This document shows positions 28,033 to 37,564 of a stretch of 64,000 bases of DNA, piece after piece. A program made the translations under genes and the position numbers. The notes beneath the pieces are model-generated. The model ran no database searches. It was not told the DNA's origin and saw nothing but the letters and a program-made list of their open reading frames with translations. This DNA is from Paenibacillus kribbensis (GTDB lineage: Bacteria > Bacillota > Bacilli > Paenibacillales > Paenibacillaceae). The stretch covers positions 1,513,501-1,577,500 of the forward strand of contig NZ_CP020028.1 of NCBI RefSeq assembly GCF_002240415.1, given 5' to 3'. How positions within the stretch are numbered: position 1 is the first letter of the stretch; the number at the start of each line of letters is the position of its first letter.

Positions 28033-28278
28033 CTAGTAGGAAATAAAAATATAGAAGAAGCTAAACAAGCTGCAAGAGAACAAAAGGGAAAAGAGAGTTT
28101 CGAAAAGTGGAGAGTTGAAAACTGCGCAGAAATACAGGCAGTTAATCAAGCACTAAAAAATGGAGCTGACATAGAAGATATTCTGCTCAATACAATTTCA
28201 TTCGAGACTGGTAAGTTTAAGAAAATGTGTAAAAATTGTAAAGAAACATTCAAGGACTTTATGGTTGATAAATGGTAA
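27937..28278 (+). CDS. Orphan deaminase toxin tip
   Basis: This 113-aa ORF holds the end of the pretoxin region (MDSGPLPQTDVQKNYN, as in the VgrG toxin) and a second deaminase module with WRVENCAEIQAVNQ and a KMCKNC motif. The CAE and both Cys ligands are kept, but the usual Pro residues before the second Cys pair are replaced by KM. It lacks a VgrG carrier because the copy upstream is frameshifted, so it is a stored tip rather than a delivered toxin. No good ribosome-binding site precedes its ATG. It is followed by its own SUKH gene. Confidence 0.75.
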   Translation: MDSGPLPQTDVQKNYNEVMKELEESAAKKVDGLVGNKNIEEAKQAAREQKGKESFEKWRVENCAEIQAVNQALKNGADIEDILLNTISFETGKFKKMCKNCKETFKDFMVDKW

Positions 28279-28312
28279 TTTAAATGATAAATAAACTGAG
28301 TGAGGTTAACAT

Positions 28313-28756
28313 ATGACTTTTTCACAAAGAACTATTGATATTTTAAAGGATGCTGGTTGGTATCCTGAAAGAAAAGTAGAGATCAGCTCAACAATAAGCT
28401 TTTTAGAAAAAAAAGGTTTTGAAGTATTTGATCTTGCTAAAGAGGCATTTGAGCATTTCGGAGGACTAGAGTATTCAGTGCCTAGTGACGAATCAGATGA
28501 TTTTCAGATAGGCCCTGAATTTTTAAGGGAAGGGATCGAACGGAAGCACTATAGCAGGTATGAAACAATAATTGGAGAAAAGCTAGTTGTAATCGGATTG
28601 GCATATGACGATAATGCAACTATGTTTATGTCTAAGACAGGGAAAGTATACGGCATCATGGACGAGTATTATATTTGGAAATTTGGCAATAATATATATG
28701 AAGCTATAAATAATTTATGTGAGAGTAAAGAGTTAAAGGTAATTAGTGAGGAATGA
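28313..28756 (+). CDS. SUKH-3 immunity protein 2
   Basis: The 147-aa protein is a paralog of the protein at 27089: ILKDAGWYPERKVEISSTISFLEKKGF, FGGLEYSV, and KLVVIGLAYDDNATMFMSKTGKVYG. It lies 34 nt after the orphan deaminase tip and would neutralise it, or protect against kin that still deploy it. GTGAGG is a modest ribosome-binding site seven bases before the ATG. AT-rich, as are all the tip/immunity pairs here. Confidence 0.85.
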   Translation: MTFSQRTIDILKDAGWYPERKVEISSTISFLEKKGFEVFDLAKEAFEHFGGLEYSVPSDESDDFQIGPEFLREGIERKHYSRYETIIGEKLVVIGLAYDDNATMFMSKTGKVYGIMDEYYIWKFGNNIYEAINNLCESKELKVISEE

Positions 28757-28989
28757 AGTTATTTAGCAGCCCTCAATGATTCAATGAAATGGAAATAATA
28801 TTATATATAAACTTATATGACTTATTCCACTCGAAATATGAGTAAGAATAAGTCTTTTTTTCTTTCAGACAAACCAAAAAGGAGGAGACAATGGGACAGC
28901 AAATTATCCAACAGAGAAAGAGTGAGATAGTGTTCAAATACAAGCAGAGAATGGGACTTTATAGAGTACAGGCAAAGACGGTGACACAT

Positions 28990-29015
28990 GCTGACCGTAG
29001 GCAGAGGCATTGTGA
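28990..29015 (+). repeat. 26-nt copy of the adaptor-like gene (19883)
   Basis: Exact match to 20044-20069 with a further near match just upstream. It shows that a fragment of the adaptor-like gene was carried into the toxin graveyard. The stretch 28757-29055 is otherwise without a gene. Confidence 0.75.
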
Positions 29016-29059
29016 TTTAATGAACCCAATATTCAACTCATAGCACACTTAACTCATGT

Positions 29060-29500
29060 AATGTTACATCATGCTTACAGGGGGCGTCGAGAGATACGAA
29101 TACAATGCTGATGGTCTGGTGACCGATATGATCTATAGCGATGGAACCCGCGAGTCCTACATGTACGATGAGTATCAAAATAAATCCGGTCATACAGACA
29201 CCAGGGGCCATACCACACAGTGGGAATATGATAGCTTATGTAACCTGCTGGAAGGAATACGTTCAGACGGAACCCGCATACATCGCCTTGATCCTACTCT
29301 CCCGATGGTATGTAAATAACATACATGGAGATGTCCTGCATCTGACCGACCGTAAGGGCGGAATTCAGAACAGCTACGCACGGGAATACGCTGTCGATAA
29401 TGGAGCAGATCGAAAACTGCTTACGCTATGCGGGAGAGGAGTGGGATAGTGTAACGCAGCAGTATTATCTGCGGGCGCGTTTCTATAAGAAACCCTTGCC
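29060..29500 (+). pseudogene. RHS core remnant, frameshifted
   Basis: Three reading frames together encode YD/RHS repeats: first VERYEYNADGLVTDMIYSDG with more of the same pattern to 29319, then HGDVLHLTDRKGGIQN in a second frame, then RYAGEEWDSVTQQYYLRARFY in a third. The last element is the classic end of the RHS core, after which the variable toxin tip normally begins. At least two frameshifts and missing repeats show it is dead. A large polymorphic toxin gene must once have stood here. A possible short ORF (29512-29661) follows but I cannot assign it. Confidence 0.8.
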
Positions 29501-29940
29501 CCTCGTATCAGATGAATTTCAACGAGTTAGCAAGGGAACAATGGGAACCGCTATTCGAAGAACTATGTGGGGTATTGCTTGGGCAGCAGAAACCACAAGT
29601 TCAAGAGCAACCGTTACAAATTGCAGTAACAAATGGCAGTAATAAATACAGTATACGATAGCTTCCCTGCTGAACACGACAACAAAAATTAGGGTTGTGC
29701 AGATTTTGGAAAATATCGTATATTGCGCAACAATAACAAACGGCATATCAAGCCATCTGAAACTTTTTTGCCGCTGGGCTTAAAAAAATCAGGGAATTTG
29801 ATATATATCCATCAGACGAGAAGGAAAGCATAGACAGGCTGGCGTCCCGTTACGGGCAGCATAAGCAGCTAACGCTTGAACTGAGGTTGCAGACAGGGTT
29901 TCAACACGCATCGGACTTGATGGGTAAAAGGAAGGATGAC

Positions 29941-30385
29941 ATGCACTACAAAGCTAAGGATATCTACATAGGTATTGACCTTCACAAGAAGACCCATACG
30001 GCAGTTGTGGTCAATTGCTAGTATGAGAAATTAGGTAAGGTTACGTTTGAAAATAAGCCATCGGCATTCCCTGAATTGATTTCATTTGTAAAACAGTTCA
30101 GAAAACGTGGCATTACGCCGATCTATGGATTAGAAGACGTGGCGGCTATGGTCGTTCGCTGGCTGTTTATTTGCTGGAGCAGAAGCAACAGACAGGTGAA
30201 AGAGGTCAACTCTGCCTGATCGTATGCCGAGCGCAAGAGCTATCCGACCACGCAAAAGAGCGATAGCTGGGAGGCGGAGTTGTGTAGTCAGAATCCTGCT
30301 GAACAAACTGGATATTGCTGCCCGACGCAAACCCACAGGACGTGTACTGGAAGATTGGTCAACTGGTGACGAGGAGGAATGAAAA
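29941..30385 (+). pseudogene. IS110-family transposase relic
   Basis: The fragment begins with a DEDD-type IS110/IS1111 N-terminus (DIYIGIDLHKKTHTAVVVN) and continues with KLGKVTFENKPSAFPELISF and a GITPIYGLEDV motif. There is an in-frame TAG at 30019 and later frameshifts; the C-terminal half is missing. It joins directly to a toxin tail at 30386, so the insertion or a later deletion helped destroy the RHS gene. I did not find clear ends. Confidence 0.75.
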
Positions 30386-30498
30386 GGTGCTCCTACAACA
30401 TGGGGAGAAGCCATTAATTTAAAGATTGGTAAACAAGGTGCAACTTATAAAATAAGTATCCTAACGGGTCAAATATTACTGGATGGGATGGTAACTAA
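30386..30498 (+). pseudogene. C-terminal tail of a lost polymorphic toxin
   Basis: GAPTTWGEAINLKIGKQGAT and a few residues more are read in one frame. After a one-base slip near 30470 the sequence continues as PNGSNITGWDGN and a stop at 30496. The stop lies two bases before the ATG of the immunity-like gene. This is what is left of an RHS- or VgrG-type toxin tip with its immunity gene still attached. Confidence 0.6.
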
Positions 30499-30500
30499 GC

Positions 30501-30854
30501 ATGGGAATTAAATTACTAGATACTTCTCAATTACCAATGGATTTTAAATATCCTAATGACTTTCAAAAGGTAGTTAGACTTAATTTAGTGGACTTTAATT
30601 TATGGTATATAATGAATGAAGATCAGGTTCTTCAAAGATTAAAGGGATTACAAATGAGATATACAAATAGATTGTTAATCCCCTTTGCCCGTAGGGATGA
30701 TAACGATGACATTGCTTGTTTTGAAATAGGAAAGAGTGAAGAAGTGCAGATTATCCATGACTTTGCATCCTCTGGTCATGAACAACGTAAGTCATACTCT
30801 ACATTCTGGCATTGGTTTAAAGATGCAATAGATGAAATGATTGAGTTTGAATAA
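30501..30854 (+). CDS. SMI1/KNR4-like (SUKH-type) immunity protein
   Basis: The 117-aa protein has a typical immunity shape: small, acidic, with LIPFARRDDNDDIACFEIG and a final HWFKDAIDEMIEFE. It sits directly after a broken toxin tail, so it is the surviving immunity half of a lost pair. It has no good ribosome-binding site of its own and was probably coupled to the toxin stop. AT-rich. The exact SUKH subgroup is not clear from the sequence. Confidence 0.6.
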   Translation: MGIKLLDTSQLPMDFKYPNDFQKVVRLNLVDFNLWYIMNEDQVLQRLKGLQMRYTNRLLIPFARRDDNDDIACFEIGKSEEVQIIHDFASSGHEQRKSYSTFWHWFKDAIDEMIEFE

Positions 30855-30882
30855 CAAATTCTAAATCTCAAGAGAGGATTAA

Positions 30883-31155
30883 CTTCTCTCCCCCTTTGAT
30901 TCTTATCATAGGACAGCGAGGCATTTAGTTGAGCAAATTTTAACTGTGGGGCTTCAACCGATGGGGAGACAGTATGTTCATTTGTCAGTTGATATTGATA
31001 CTGCGAATTTAGTTGGAAAACGTAAAGACTCAAACCCTGTATTGCTAAAGATAAAGACTGAGAAGGCTTCGAATGAAGGGGTAAAGTTTTACCAAGGAAA
31101 TAATGCAGTATGGTTGGCGAATTATATTTCATCTAATTTCATTTCTGTAGATTAA
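30883..31155 (+). pseudogene. KptA/Tpt1-like RNA 2'-phosphotransferase fragment
   Basis: The open frame carries SYHRTARHLVEQILTVGLQP, then GRQYVHLSVDIDTANLVGKR, then VLLKIKTEKASNEGVKFYQG and NNAVWLANYISSNFIS. These match the C-terminal ADP-ribosyltransferase-like half of KptA/Tpt1, where YHGT, RQHVHLS and GVWL are expected. The Gly of YHGT is Arg here. The N-terminal winged-helix part is missing and there is no proper start; the first candidate is a GTG at 30946 inside the domain. It may be a broken kptA or a toxin tip using the same fold; the neighbours favour the second. Confidence 0.6.
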
Positions 31156-31250
31156 TATCAACTTAGTTGTTTGAGCCTTGATTAGCTTCGTGCCTTCAAG
31201 GTTTTCTTTTTTTGAGGGGGCGGGTGACGAATGAACCCATCATTCAACCA

Positions 31251-31286
31251 ATAACCCATATAACCCATATAACCCATATAACCCAT
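31251..31286 (+). repeat. Tandem repeat, four copies of a 9-mer
   Basis: ATAACCCAT is repeated four times without a break. A looser version of the flanking text lies near 29020-29066, so both probably derive from one duplicated stretch. The rest of 31156-31948 has no gene I can support; its only clear signal is the promoter at 31872. Confidence 0.9.
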
Positions 31287-31871
31287 GTAATACTGCTGTG
31301 GAAATTTTTCAGTTTGTTTGTGCGCACAAAAGAAGCTTGAATTTTTGCGTGCAGAAAAACAAAGGGGGTGAAGACATAGGGACATCAGATACTGGTGAAT
31401 AGCTCCTTAACCCTCAAAACAAGCAGGAAATTTGTATGGAAGATTTTTCGATATTTATCTTATTTTAATATAAATCGACCCTATGTAAGCCTATACATTC
31501 TTTTAAATAAAAAAGATGACATATGTCTAAAAACAGGAAAAAAGTCACTGGGACTATAGTCGCTTGTTTGGTGGATTATGTATTCCCTAATCTACTGAAA
31601 TTCGACATTTTTTATGATAGATGTATGTATTCGAGATTAATACCAAAGTCAACAAGGTTGTCATATCAAGGAATATGCCCTTTTTAGGAATTCATAAGCG
31701 GGAAACTTCAAGGGACAAGTAGCAACCATTGCGCAATTGTACTTGTCCTTCATAAGCCTTTCTTATCGCTCAACCATATATTGTAAAAACAGTTCGATTA
31801 GATTAGAGAATTTGCATGCATATGTATAAAAATGAGTATTAGGTCTTAGGAATTCCCTTTACTACTGTAAA

Positions 31872-31900
31872 TTGACAAAATATGAAGCAGTAGATAATAT
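31872..31900 (+). promoter_or_regulatory. SigA-type promoter of the DUF2167 gene
   Basis: TTGACA (31872-31877), a 17-bp spacer and TAATAT (31895-31900), about 40 nt before the TTG start. Confidence 0.8.
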
Positions 31901-31948
31901 GATTTGGGTACAGGGGGATTTTGGAATTTATAAAAGGGGTAATGCGTT

Positions 31949-32929
31949 TTGAACAAGAGACTAGATAACAGAGATAACGACAAAGGTAACGACAAAATGA
32001 AATGGAGCCAAACGATTTTGGCAGTGCTGGTAGCGCTTAGTCTGGTATTATTCAGTGGAGGTAGCGCGTGGGCTTCATCCAATGAACAATTAACATGGAT
32101 AGAAGGCGGCAGAAAGGTAGACTTGGGAAATGTGGCTGAGGTTGATTTGGACACTTCGCTTCTTTTCCTAGATGCGGCTAACACAGCGAAAGCAAGTCGA
32201 ATGAATCACGACAAGCCATCTGGCAATGAAATTGGAAGTATATTTCCTAAGGATGAAAATCAAAATTGGGAAGTTGTTTTTGAATACTATGAGCTTGGGC
32301 ACATCAAGGATGATGAAAAAGAAGACATCGATGCGGATGCCATTTTGGAAAGCTATAAAAAAGGTACGGAAGAAAGCAACAAGGAAAAAGCGGAAAGTGA
32401 TCGCCTTTATGTAACGGGCTGGGATGTGGAGCCCTTCTATAATGAAGGTACTCATAATCTAACCTGGTCCATGCTGGCAGAGGATGGAAACAAGGAGAAA
32501 CTGATCAACTATAATGTTCGTTTGCTTACCCGTCAGGGTTATATTTCTGCAATATTAGTGTCCGATCCTGCGCATTTGGATGCGGACAAGAAATTTTTGA
32601 GTGAGAAAATATTGCCTAAGCTGACAGTCAAATCAGGCGAGCGATACGAGGATTTTAATGCTTCAACGGACAAAATTTCCGAATATGGCCTGACCGGACT
32701 GATTTTGGGAGGAGCGGGCTTGGCTGTAGCCAAAAAAGCAGGATTGTTGGCCTTGCTATTTGCTTTTTTTAAGGGCGCGGGAGTTAAGGTTATCGTACTT
32801 ATTGGTGCTGCTTGTGCGGGTGTTTTTGGTGTGATAGGCAAGTTTTTTGCCAAATTATTTCGCAGAAAAAAATCAGGAGCGGTGCAGGATGAAACGAACG
32901 ACCGCGAGCATTCAGAGACATTACCGTAA
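31949..32929 (+). CDS. DUF2167 membrane-anchored protein
   Basis: The 326-aa protein has an N-terminal signal/TM segment (about 22-45), a DUF2167 domain with LTWIEGGRKVDLGNVAEV and GWDVEPFYNEGTHNLTW, and two C-terminal hydrophobic segments (about 240-305) before a basic RRKK tail. The TTG at 31949 has AAAGGGG nine bases upstream; an ATG at 31997 is possible. DUF2167 function is not established. Co-oriented with the PH-like gene 58 nt downstream, so a small membrane-stress operon is possible. Confidence 0.8.
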   Translation: MNKRLDNRDNDKGNDKMKWSQTILAVLVALSLVLFSGGSAWASSNEQLTWIEGGRKVDLGNVAEVDLDTSLLFLDAANTAKASRMNHDKPSGNEIGSIFPKDENQNWEVVFEYYELGHIKDDEKEDIDADAILESYKKGTEESNKEKAESDRLYVTGWDVEPFYNEGTHNLTWSMLAEDGNKEKLINYNVRLLTRQGYISAILVSDPAHLDADKKFLSEKILPKLTVKSGERYEDFNASTDKISEYGLTGLILGGAGLAVAKKAGLLALLFAFFKGAGVKVIVLIGAACAGVFGVIGKFFAKLFRRKKSGAVQDETNDREHSETLP

Positions 32930-32987
32930 CCCCAAGCTGACATGATCAAATAAATGAATAAATAAACAGATAGAGAGGGGAATATGT

Positions 32988-33653
32988 ATGTCAGTTAACA
33001 GCGTAATGGAGACACAAATTTATAAATTGGATGATAAACGCTTTGCTATTCTTCATTCCTATGCCATTCTAACCAATCTGGTTCAAGCTCAGGCAGAAGC
33101 AATTGCTGCACAGCTTTCGGAAGGGACAATGACCGCAGAGGAAATGGAGCAGCATGAGAACTGTATTCCCTTAGATGCAATAGAGAGTGTACAAACGAAT
33201 TTGACTAAATTTGATGATACGTTGCTTCTCACCTATACCAAAGGAGGGAGTTCCAAATCTGAAAAGGTGAAAATGGAATTTGCCAGTGACGAAAAGGATA
33301 AATTTGTCCAGCACATGTATAGCTACATGAAGCAGGATTACTCTTATGAGCAATATACAAATACCGCTTGGGCATCTATGAAACCATCGTTTGTTTTTTT
33401 CCTGTACACGTTACTTATCGGGGGCTTTCTCTCCTGGCTGGCGTATTATATGGAGACGGCTGAAGAGTATTCGCTCAGGGTGCCCGTCATCCTGTACCCG
33501 GTTGTAGAGCTAATTTCACATACCGGAACTATTCCGGTGGCTATCTTTATGGGGGTAATTGCATTAATCTCCTTAATGATGGTCGTAAGAAGAGCCGTCA
33601 AACCAAGCACCAGACTGGTTATTGAGCGCAAATCTCAATCACAGGTTGCCTGA
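32988..33653 (+). CDS. PH-like membrane protein of unknown function
   Basis: The 221-aa protein begins with a soluble domain (about 1-115) of alternating strands and helices that could be PH-like, followed by two TM segments (about 125-145 and 175-195) and a short basic tail. AGAGGGG precedes the ATG. It likely forms an operon with the DUF2167 gene. I do not recognise a specific family. Confidence 0.65.
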   Translation: MSVNSVMETQIYKLDDKRFAILHSYAILTNLVQAQAEAIAAQLSEGTMTAEEMEQHENCIPLDAIESVQTNLTKFDDTLLLTYTKGGSSKSEKVKMEFASDEKDKFVQHMYSYMKQDYSYEQYTNTAWASMKPSFVFFLYTLLIGGFLSWLAYYMETAEEYSLRVPVILYPVVELISHTGTIPVAIFMGVIALISLMMVVRRAVKPSTRLVIERKSQSQVA

Positions 33654-33863
33654 GAAGTACACAGGCTATACACAGTTTATCAGAATAAATTTACCTGAAC
33701 AGGTGATCATGGTGGCAATAGCCCCCGTGAATCATCTGTTTTTAGGTTGTTTTACTTGCTACAATAAATATATTGTAACAGCCGTATCCTTTGGGGATGC
33801 GATTCCGTCTACCTTAACGAAACACCTGAACACAAATGGACGAAGCAAAGGGGGGCCCCAAAC

Positions 33864-34637
33864 ATGGCCTTTGTGATATCCGAACGGATGACAAATCAAT
33901 CGTCCCCGCCTAAGGGAAATGTATTATTGCAAAACGTGCTGCCTGTGCTCTATCGCTACTGTCTTTCGTTGACAGGATCGGTATGGGATGCCGAGGATCT
34001 GGTACAGACGACCATCTTGCATATGCTGCAATCTGAGAAGAACCTGCATGAGGTGGAAAATGAAGAGGCTTATTTGATCCGTTCCGCGCGGAATAGATGG
34101 ATTGATCATATTCGCAGGCAAAACGCCCAAAAGCGTCTATCTGCCCCTGACGAAAAAGAGTTCTCCCGGCGGCATGAGGAGCCTTCCCGGTACTGTAATG
34201 AAGAGTACACACCAGATCTGGAGCTGGCGCTTCAATATTTAAGCACACATGTGTCACCATGGCAGCGAACCATCCTGGTGCTCAGGGATGTATGGGGCTT
34301 TACGGGACCGGAGACAGCAGAGCTGCTGGATACGACGGAAGGTGCGGTAAAAGCGGCTTTAAGTCGCGCACGCGCTTTGCTCGCTCAGCGGCACAGGGAG
34401 GGATATAAGCTGGAATCTGTATCCATACCTGTGCTTGAAGGAGAAAGAGAATGGCTTAAAGCTTATTTGGCCGCCTTTCGCATTGGAGACGTGCAGCGCT
34501 GGATTACGCTTAGCTTGAACGATGCTACTGAACCGATAGCGATTGCCGGTTCTGTGCTGTACCAGCGCTTTTATCCTTCTGGCACTCTCATAAATTCCCA
34601 TACGTCTCATGACATCAAGGCTATGATGGTCGCTTAA
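33864..34637 (+). CDS. ECF-type RNA polymerase sigma factor
   Basis: The 257-aa protein has sigma region 2 ([26 protein letters not shown]) and region 4 ([45 protein letters not shown]), joined by a charged linker. The tail of about 75 residues after region 4 suggests an ECF with a C-terminal SnoaL-like extension rather than a separate anti-sigma factor; no anti-sigma gene is adjacent. The ATG has AAAGGGGGG upstream. A ClpP-type protease gene follows after 20 nt, in the same orientation. Confidence 0.88.
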   Translation: MAFVISERMTNQSSPPKGNVLLQNVLPVLYRYCLSLTGSVWDAEDLVQTTILHMLQSEKNLHEVENEEAYLIRSARNRWIDHIRRQNAQKRLSAPDEKEFSRRHEEPSRYCNEEYTPDLELALQYLSTHVSPWQRTILVLRDVWGFTGPETAELLDTTEGAVKAALSRARALLAQRHREGYKLESVSIPVLEGEREWLKAYLAAFRIGDVQRWITLSLNDATEPIAIAGSVLYQRFYPSGTLINSHTSHDIKAMMVA

Positions 34638-34657
34638 CAAGAAGGGAGTTTATGCCA

Positions 34658-35239
34658 ATGAGCACCATTCCTTATGTAATTGAGCAAACGAGCCGAGGAG
34701 AGCGAAGCTATGATATTTACTCCCGGTTATTAAAGGATCGCATTATTATGGTATCAGGTGAGATTGAGGACCATATGGCCAATGTCATTGTAGCTCAGCT
34801 GTTGCACCTCACTGCCGAGGATTCCGAAAAGGACATTCAGATGTATATAAATAGTCCGGGCGGGTCCATTTCGGCAGGGTTTGCCATTTACGATACGATG
34901 CAATTTGTGAAAAATGATATATCTACCATATGCACAGGGATGGCAGCGAGCTTTGGTACGATTTTGCTGACCGGAGGCACAAAAGGCAAGCGAATGGCAT
35001 TGCCCAATAGTGAGATAATGATCCACCAACCGCTGGGTGGGGCGAAGGGGCAAGCTTCGGATGTGTTGATTTATGCCGAGCGTCTGATCAAAAGCCGACA
35101 ACAGCTCAACCGCATTTTGGCAGATCACACCGGGCAACCGCTGGAGCGGGTGGAAAAAGACACGGAAAGAGATCACTTCCTTACGGCTGAAGAAGCGGTA
35201 GCATACGGCTTGGTTGATCGGATTGTTACACGTATCTGA
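34658..35239 (+). CDS. clpP: ClpP-type serine protease (paralog)
   Basis: The 193-aa protein keeps the ClpP fold and triad: Ser in GMAASFGT, His in IMIHQPLGG and Asp in the KDTERDHFL region. It also has [10 protein letters not shown] and GLVDRIV. The active-site segment reads [11 protein letters not shown] in place of the usual GMAASMGAFLL, suggesting a divergent second ClpP rather than the housekeeping one. I chose ATG 34658 (AAGGGAG nine bases upstream) over 34652. It follows an ECF sigma factor gene by 20 nt, so it may belong to that regulon. Confidence 0.9.
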   Translation: MSTIPYVIEQTSRGERSYDIYSRLLKDRIIMVSGEIEDHMANVIVAQLLHLTAEDSEKDIQMYINSPGGSISAGFAIYDTMQFVKNDISTICTGMAASFGTILLTGGTKGKRMALPNSEIMIHQPLGGAKGQASDVLIYAERLIKSRQQLNRILADHTGQPLERVEKDTERDHFLTAEEAVAYGLVDRIVTRI

Positions 35240-35299
35240 CTGTTTTTAAAAATTTCATATGATCCCTCGCTAATTCTGCAAAAGTTCAAACTTTGTTCA

Positions 35300-35328
35300 T
35301 TGCAATTGCTGTGCAATAGGATTATAAT
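35300..35328 (+). promoter_or_regulatory. Promoter of the small acidic protein gene
   Basis: TTGCAA (35300-35305), a 17-bp spacer and TATAAT (35323-35328), about 100 nt upstream of the ATG at 35429. Confidence 0.65.
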
Positions 35329-35428
35329 TTCAGACGGATTCAAGGGGCTTATCCCGGAATTCATGGGAATGATCCCATCTGAGCTTGCATACGGCATGCT
35401 CAAATAAGAATTAAGCGAGGGATTTACA

Positions 35429-35680
35429 ATGAAAACCTGCTGCACCATCCAAGTTGACGAAGACAGTTTAGTTATTGATTTGCCGGAAGAAGGAACCACG
35501 CTAGAGTCCCTGCTCGGTGATATTGAGAGCTGTGGAGGCAGTGAAGAACCTTGGCTGCAACTCATGGATAAGGTAATGGGCAACTCATCTGAGACTGTAC
35601 TGACTGATCAAGCGACGGATGGCGGCGATATGAAGAAAGATCAGACGACCCAAGGACCTCAGGCAGCCGCCCAGAGGTAA
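35429..35680 (+). CDS. Small acidic hypothetical protein
   Basis: An 83-aa acidic protein that begins MKTCCTIQVDEDSLVIDLPE and ends in a Gln/Ala-rich tail. GAGGGA precedes the ATG and there is a promoter and a terminator of its own, so it is a real single-gene unit. No family recognised. Confidence 0.6.
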   Translation: MKTCCTIQVDEDSLVIDLPEEGTTLESLLGDIESCGGSEEPWLQLMDKVMGNSSETVLTDQATDGGDMKKDQTTQGPQAAAQR

Positions 35681-35712
35681 TAAGGAGATCAATCACATAC
35701 ATGATGATGTAC

Positions 35713-35758
35713 AAGACTGCTGTACCGAGCCAAAGTCCTCGGGAGGCAGTCTTTTTTT
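35713..35758 (+). terminator. Rho-independent terminator
   Basis: AAGACTGC (35713-35720) pairs with GCAGTCTT (35746-35753) and is followed by a T run. An inner CCGAG/CTCGG pair extends the stem. Confidence 0.8.
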
Positions 35759-36037
35759 AGGTTAAATAAGTTGGAAGCGTCTTCTTGTACGTTAGCTAAA
35801 ATTCGTCAAATTTCGCGGTTATTGAATGGGTCTTTTTTCCTAAAATTGTGACTTTTAGTTCATTTTCTACCATAAAGTCGAAATGTAACATGGAACTAAC
35901 TATAATAGTAGTATCATCCATATACAGGTAGATGACATCGAATTTGGACCTGATCCTCTTGTTATATGAAGGGAGGAGTGGAAAGGCAGAGAACAACGTA
36001 CTGATAACACTTTATTAAAAGAGGAAGGAATGTGTAA

Positions 36038-37564
36038 ATGATGAAAAGGCAAAGGCAATGGATCCTGCCAAGGATCGCAAAAAAAGTTGCGGTGATGCTA
36101 ACTGCGGTATTGATGTTAACGTTAACAAACGGATTCAACTGGAACACGCAAACGGCTGAGGCTGCTGGAACGACTCCTGTGGAGCGTTATGGACAACTTT
36201 CAGTGAAGAACGGAAAATTGGTAGATAAAAGTGGAAAGCCTGTGCAGCTCAAAGGGATTAGCTCTCATGGGGTGCAATGGTTTGGGGACCTGATAAACGA
36301 AGATTCGATGAAATGGTTGCGGGACGATTGGGGCATTTCCTTGTTCCGGGTTGCGTTGTACACTGAAGAAGACGGTTATATTTCAGATCCTTCATTAAAA
36401 AATAAAGTGAAGGAAGCGATTGAGGCAGCAGAGAAACTGGGCTTGTACGTCATTATTGACTGGCATATTCTTTCGGATGGCGATCCGAACATTCATAAAG
36501 AAGAGGCTAAGGCTTTCTTTGATGAATTTGCCACTCAGTATGGCCATTTGCCCAACGTAATCTATGAGGTTGCCAATGAGCCGAATGGTAATAATGTGAA
36601 GTGGAACAGCCAAATCCGGCCTTATGCATCGGAGGTATCCCAGGTCATTCGTGCCAAGGACCCGGACAATGTTATTATTGCAGGAACAGGCACATGGAGT
36701 CAGGATGTACATGATGCAGCAGACAATCCATTGCCAGACAAGAATACCATGTATACCGTACATTTCTATGCAGGAACACATGGACAATATTTACGGGATC
36801 GGATCGATTATGCGCTGAATAAAGGCGTGGGCGTATTTGTTACCGAATGGGGGACAAGCGACGCTTCGGGTGACGGTGGTCCGTTCCTGAACGAAGCCAA
36901 GGTATGGACCGATTTTATGGCCAGCCGTGGAATCAGTTGGGCAAACTGGTCGCTAGCCGACAAAGAGGAGACCTCTGCTGCGCTACTGCCTGACGCTGAC
37001 CGTAAGGGCGGATGGCCTGACTCACAATTGTCAGCTTCCGGGAAATTCGTAAAACAGGCGATTTTGGAAGCCTCCAATAACGGTGGAAACACACCGGGCA
37101 GTGATAACCAGGGGATTGTGCTGCAATATCGTACTAGCGATCAGAACGCTAAGGATAATGCCATTCGGTCTGAATTTAATATCAAAAATACAGGTACAAC
37201 CGCTGTGAAGCTGAGTGATCTGAAAATTCGCTACTATTACACTGATGAAAGCAAACAAGCCCAGCAATTTTTTGTAGATTGGGCCAGGCTAGGCAATGAA
37301 AAGGTAAAGGGGACCATTGTAACCTTGCCAAACTCGAAGGCCAAGGCTGATAAATATGTGGAAATTTCTTTCACCGATGGAGCAGGAAGTATTCAGCCTG
37401 GGGAGGAAAGTGGAGATATCAAATCTCGAATTCATGCTGCGAATTGGAGCAATTTTGATGAGACCAACGATTATTCGTATGGAGCTAACCAAACTGTATT
37501 TGCAGACTGGGACCATGCCACTGTATATCAGCAGGATAAGCTGGTATGGGGCATAGAGCCCTAA
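36038..37564 (+). CDS. eglS: Secreted endoglucanase, GH5 with C-terminal CBM3
   Basis: The 508-aa protein has a signal peptide (about 1-42, ending AEA), a GH5 catalytic domain (about 50-345) and a CBM3 (about 360-508). The acid/base Glu is in YEVANEPNG and the nucleophile Glu in [18 protein letters not shown] holds a conserved His. A short GNTPGSDN linker joins the modules. The domain order is the same as the endo-beta-1,4-glucanase EglS of Bacillus. GAGGAAGGA precedes the ATG; a TATAAT is at 35901-35906 without a clear -35. It would cut cellulose and beta-glucans outside the cell, feeding the acetyl xylan esterase neighbourhood. Confidence 0.95.
   Translation: MMKRQRQWILPRIAKKVAVMLTAVLMLTLTNGFNWNTQTAEAAGTTPVERYGQLSVKNGKLVDKSGKPVQLKGISSHGVQWFGDLINEDSMKWLRDDWGISLFRVALYTEEDGYISDPSLKNKVKEAIEAAEKLGLYVIIDWHILSDGDPNIHKEEAKAFFDEFATQYGHLPNVIYEVANEPNGNNVKWNSQIRPYASEVSQVIRAKDPDNVIIAGTGTWSQDVHDAADNPLPDKNTMYTVHFYAGTHGQYLRDRIDYALNKGVGVFVTEWGTSDASGDGGPFLNEAKVWTDFMASRGISWANWSLADKEETSAALLPDADRKGGWPDSQLSASGKFVKQAILEASNNGGNTPGSDNQGIVLQYRTSDQNAKDNAIRSEFNIKNTGTTAVKLSDLKIRYYYTDESKQAQQFFVDWARLGNEKVKGTIVTLPNSKAKADKYVEISFTDGAGSIQPGEESGDIKSRIHAANWSNFDETNDYSYGANQTVFADWDHATVYQQDKLVWGIEP

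Noticed and set aside
31251..31286. Short repeats as a possible CRISPR array
   Set aside because: The 9-mer copies are directly adjacent with no spacers, so this is a simple tandem repeat.
33622..33876. 84-aa ORF before the sigma factor gene
   Set aside because: It overlaps the end of the PH-like gene and the sigma start, with no ribosome-binding site and no recognisable pattern.
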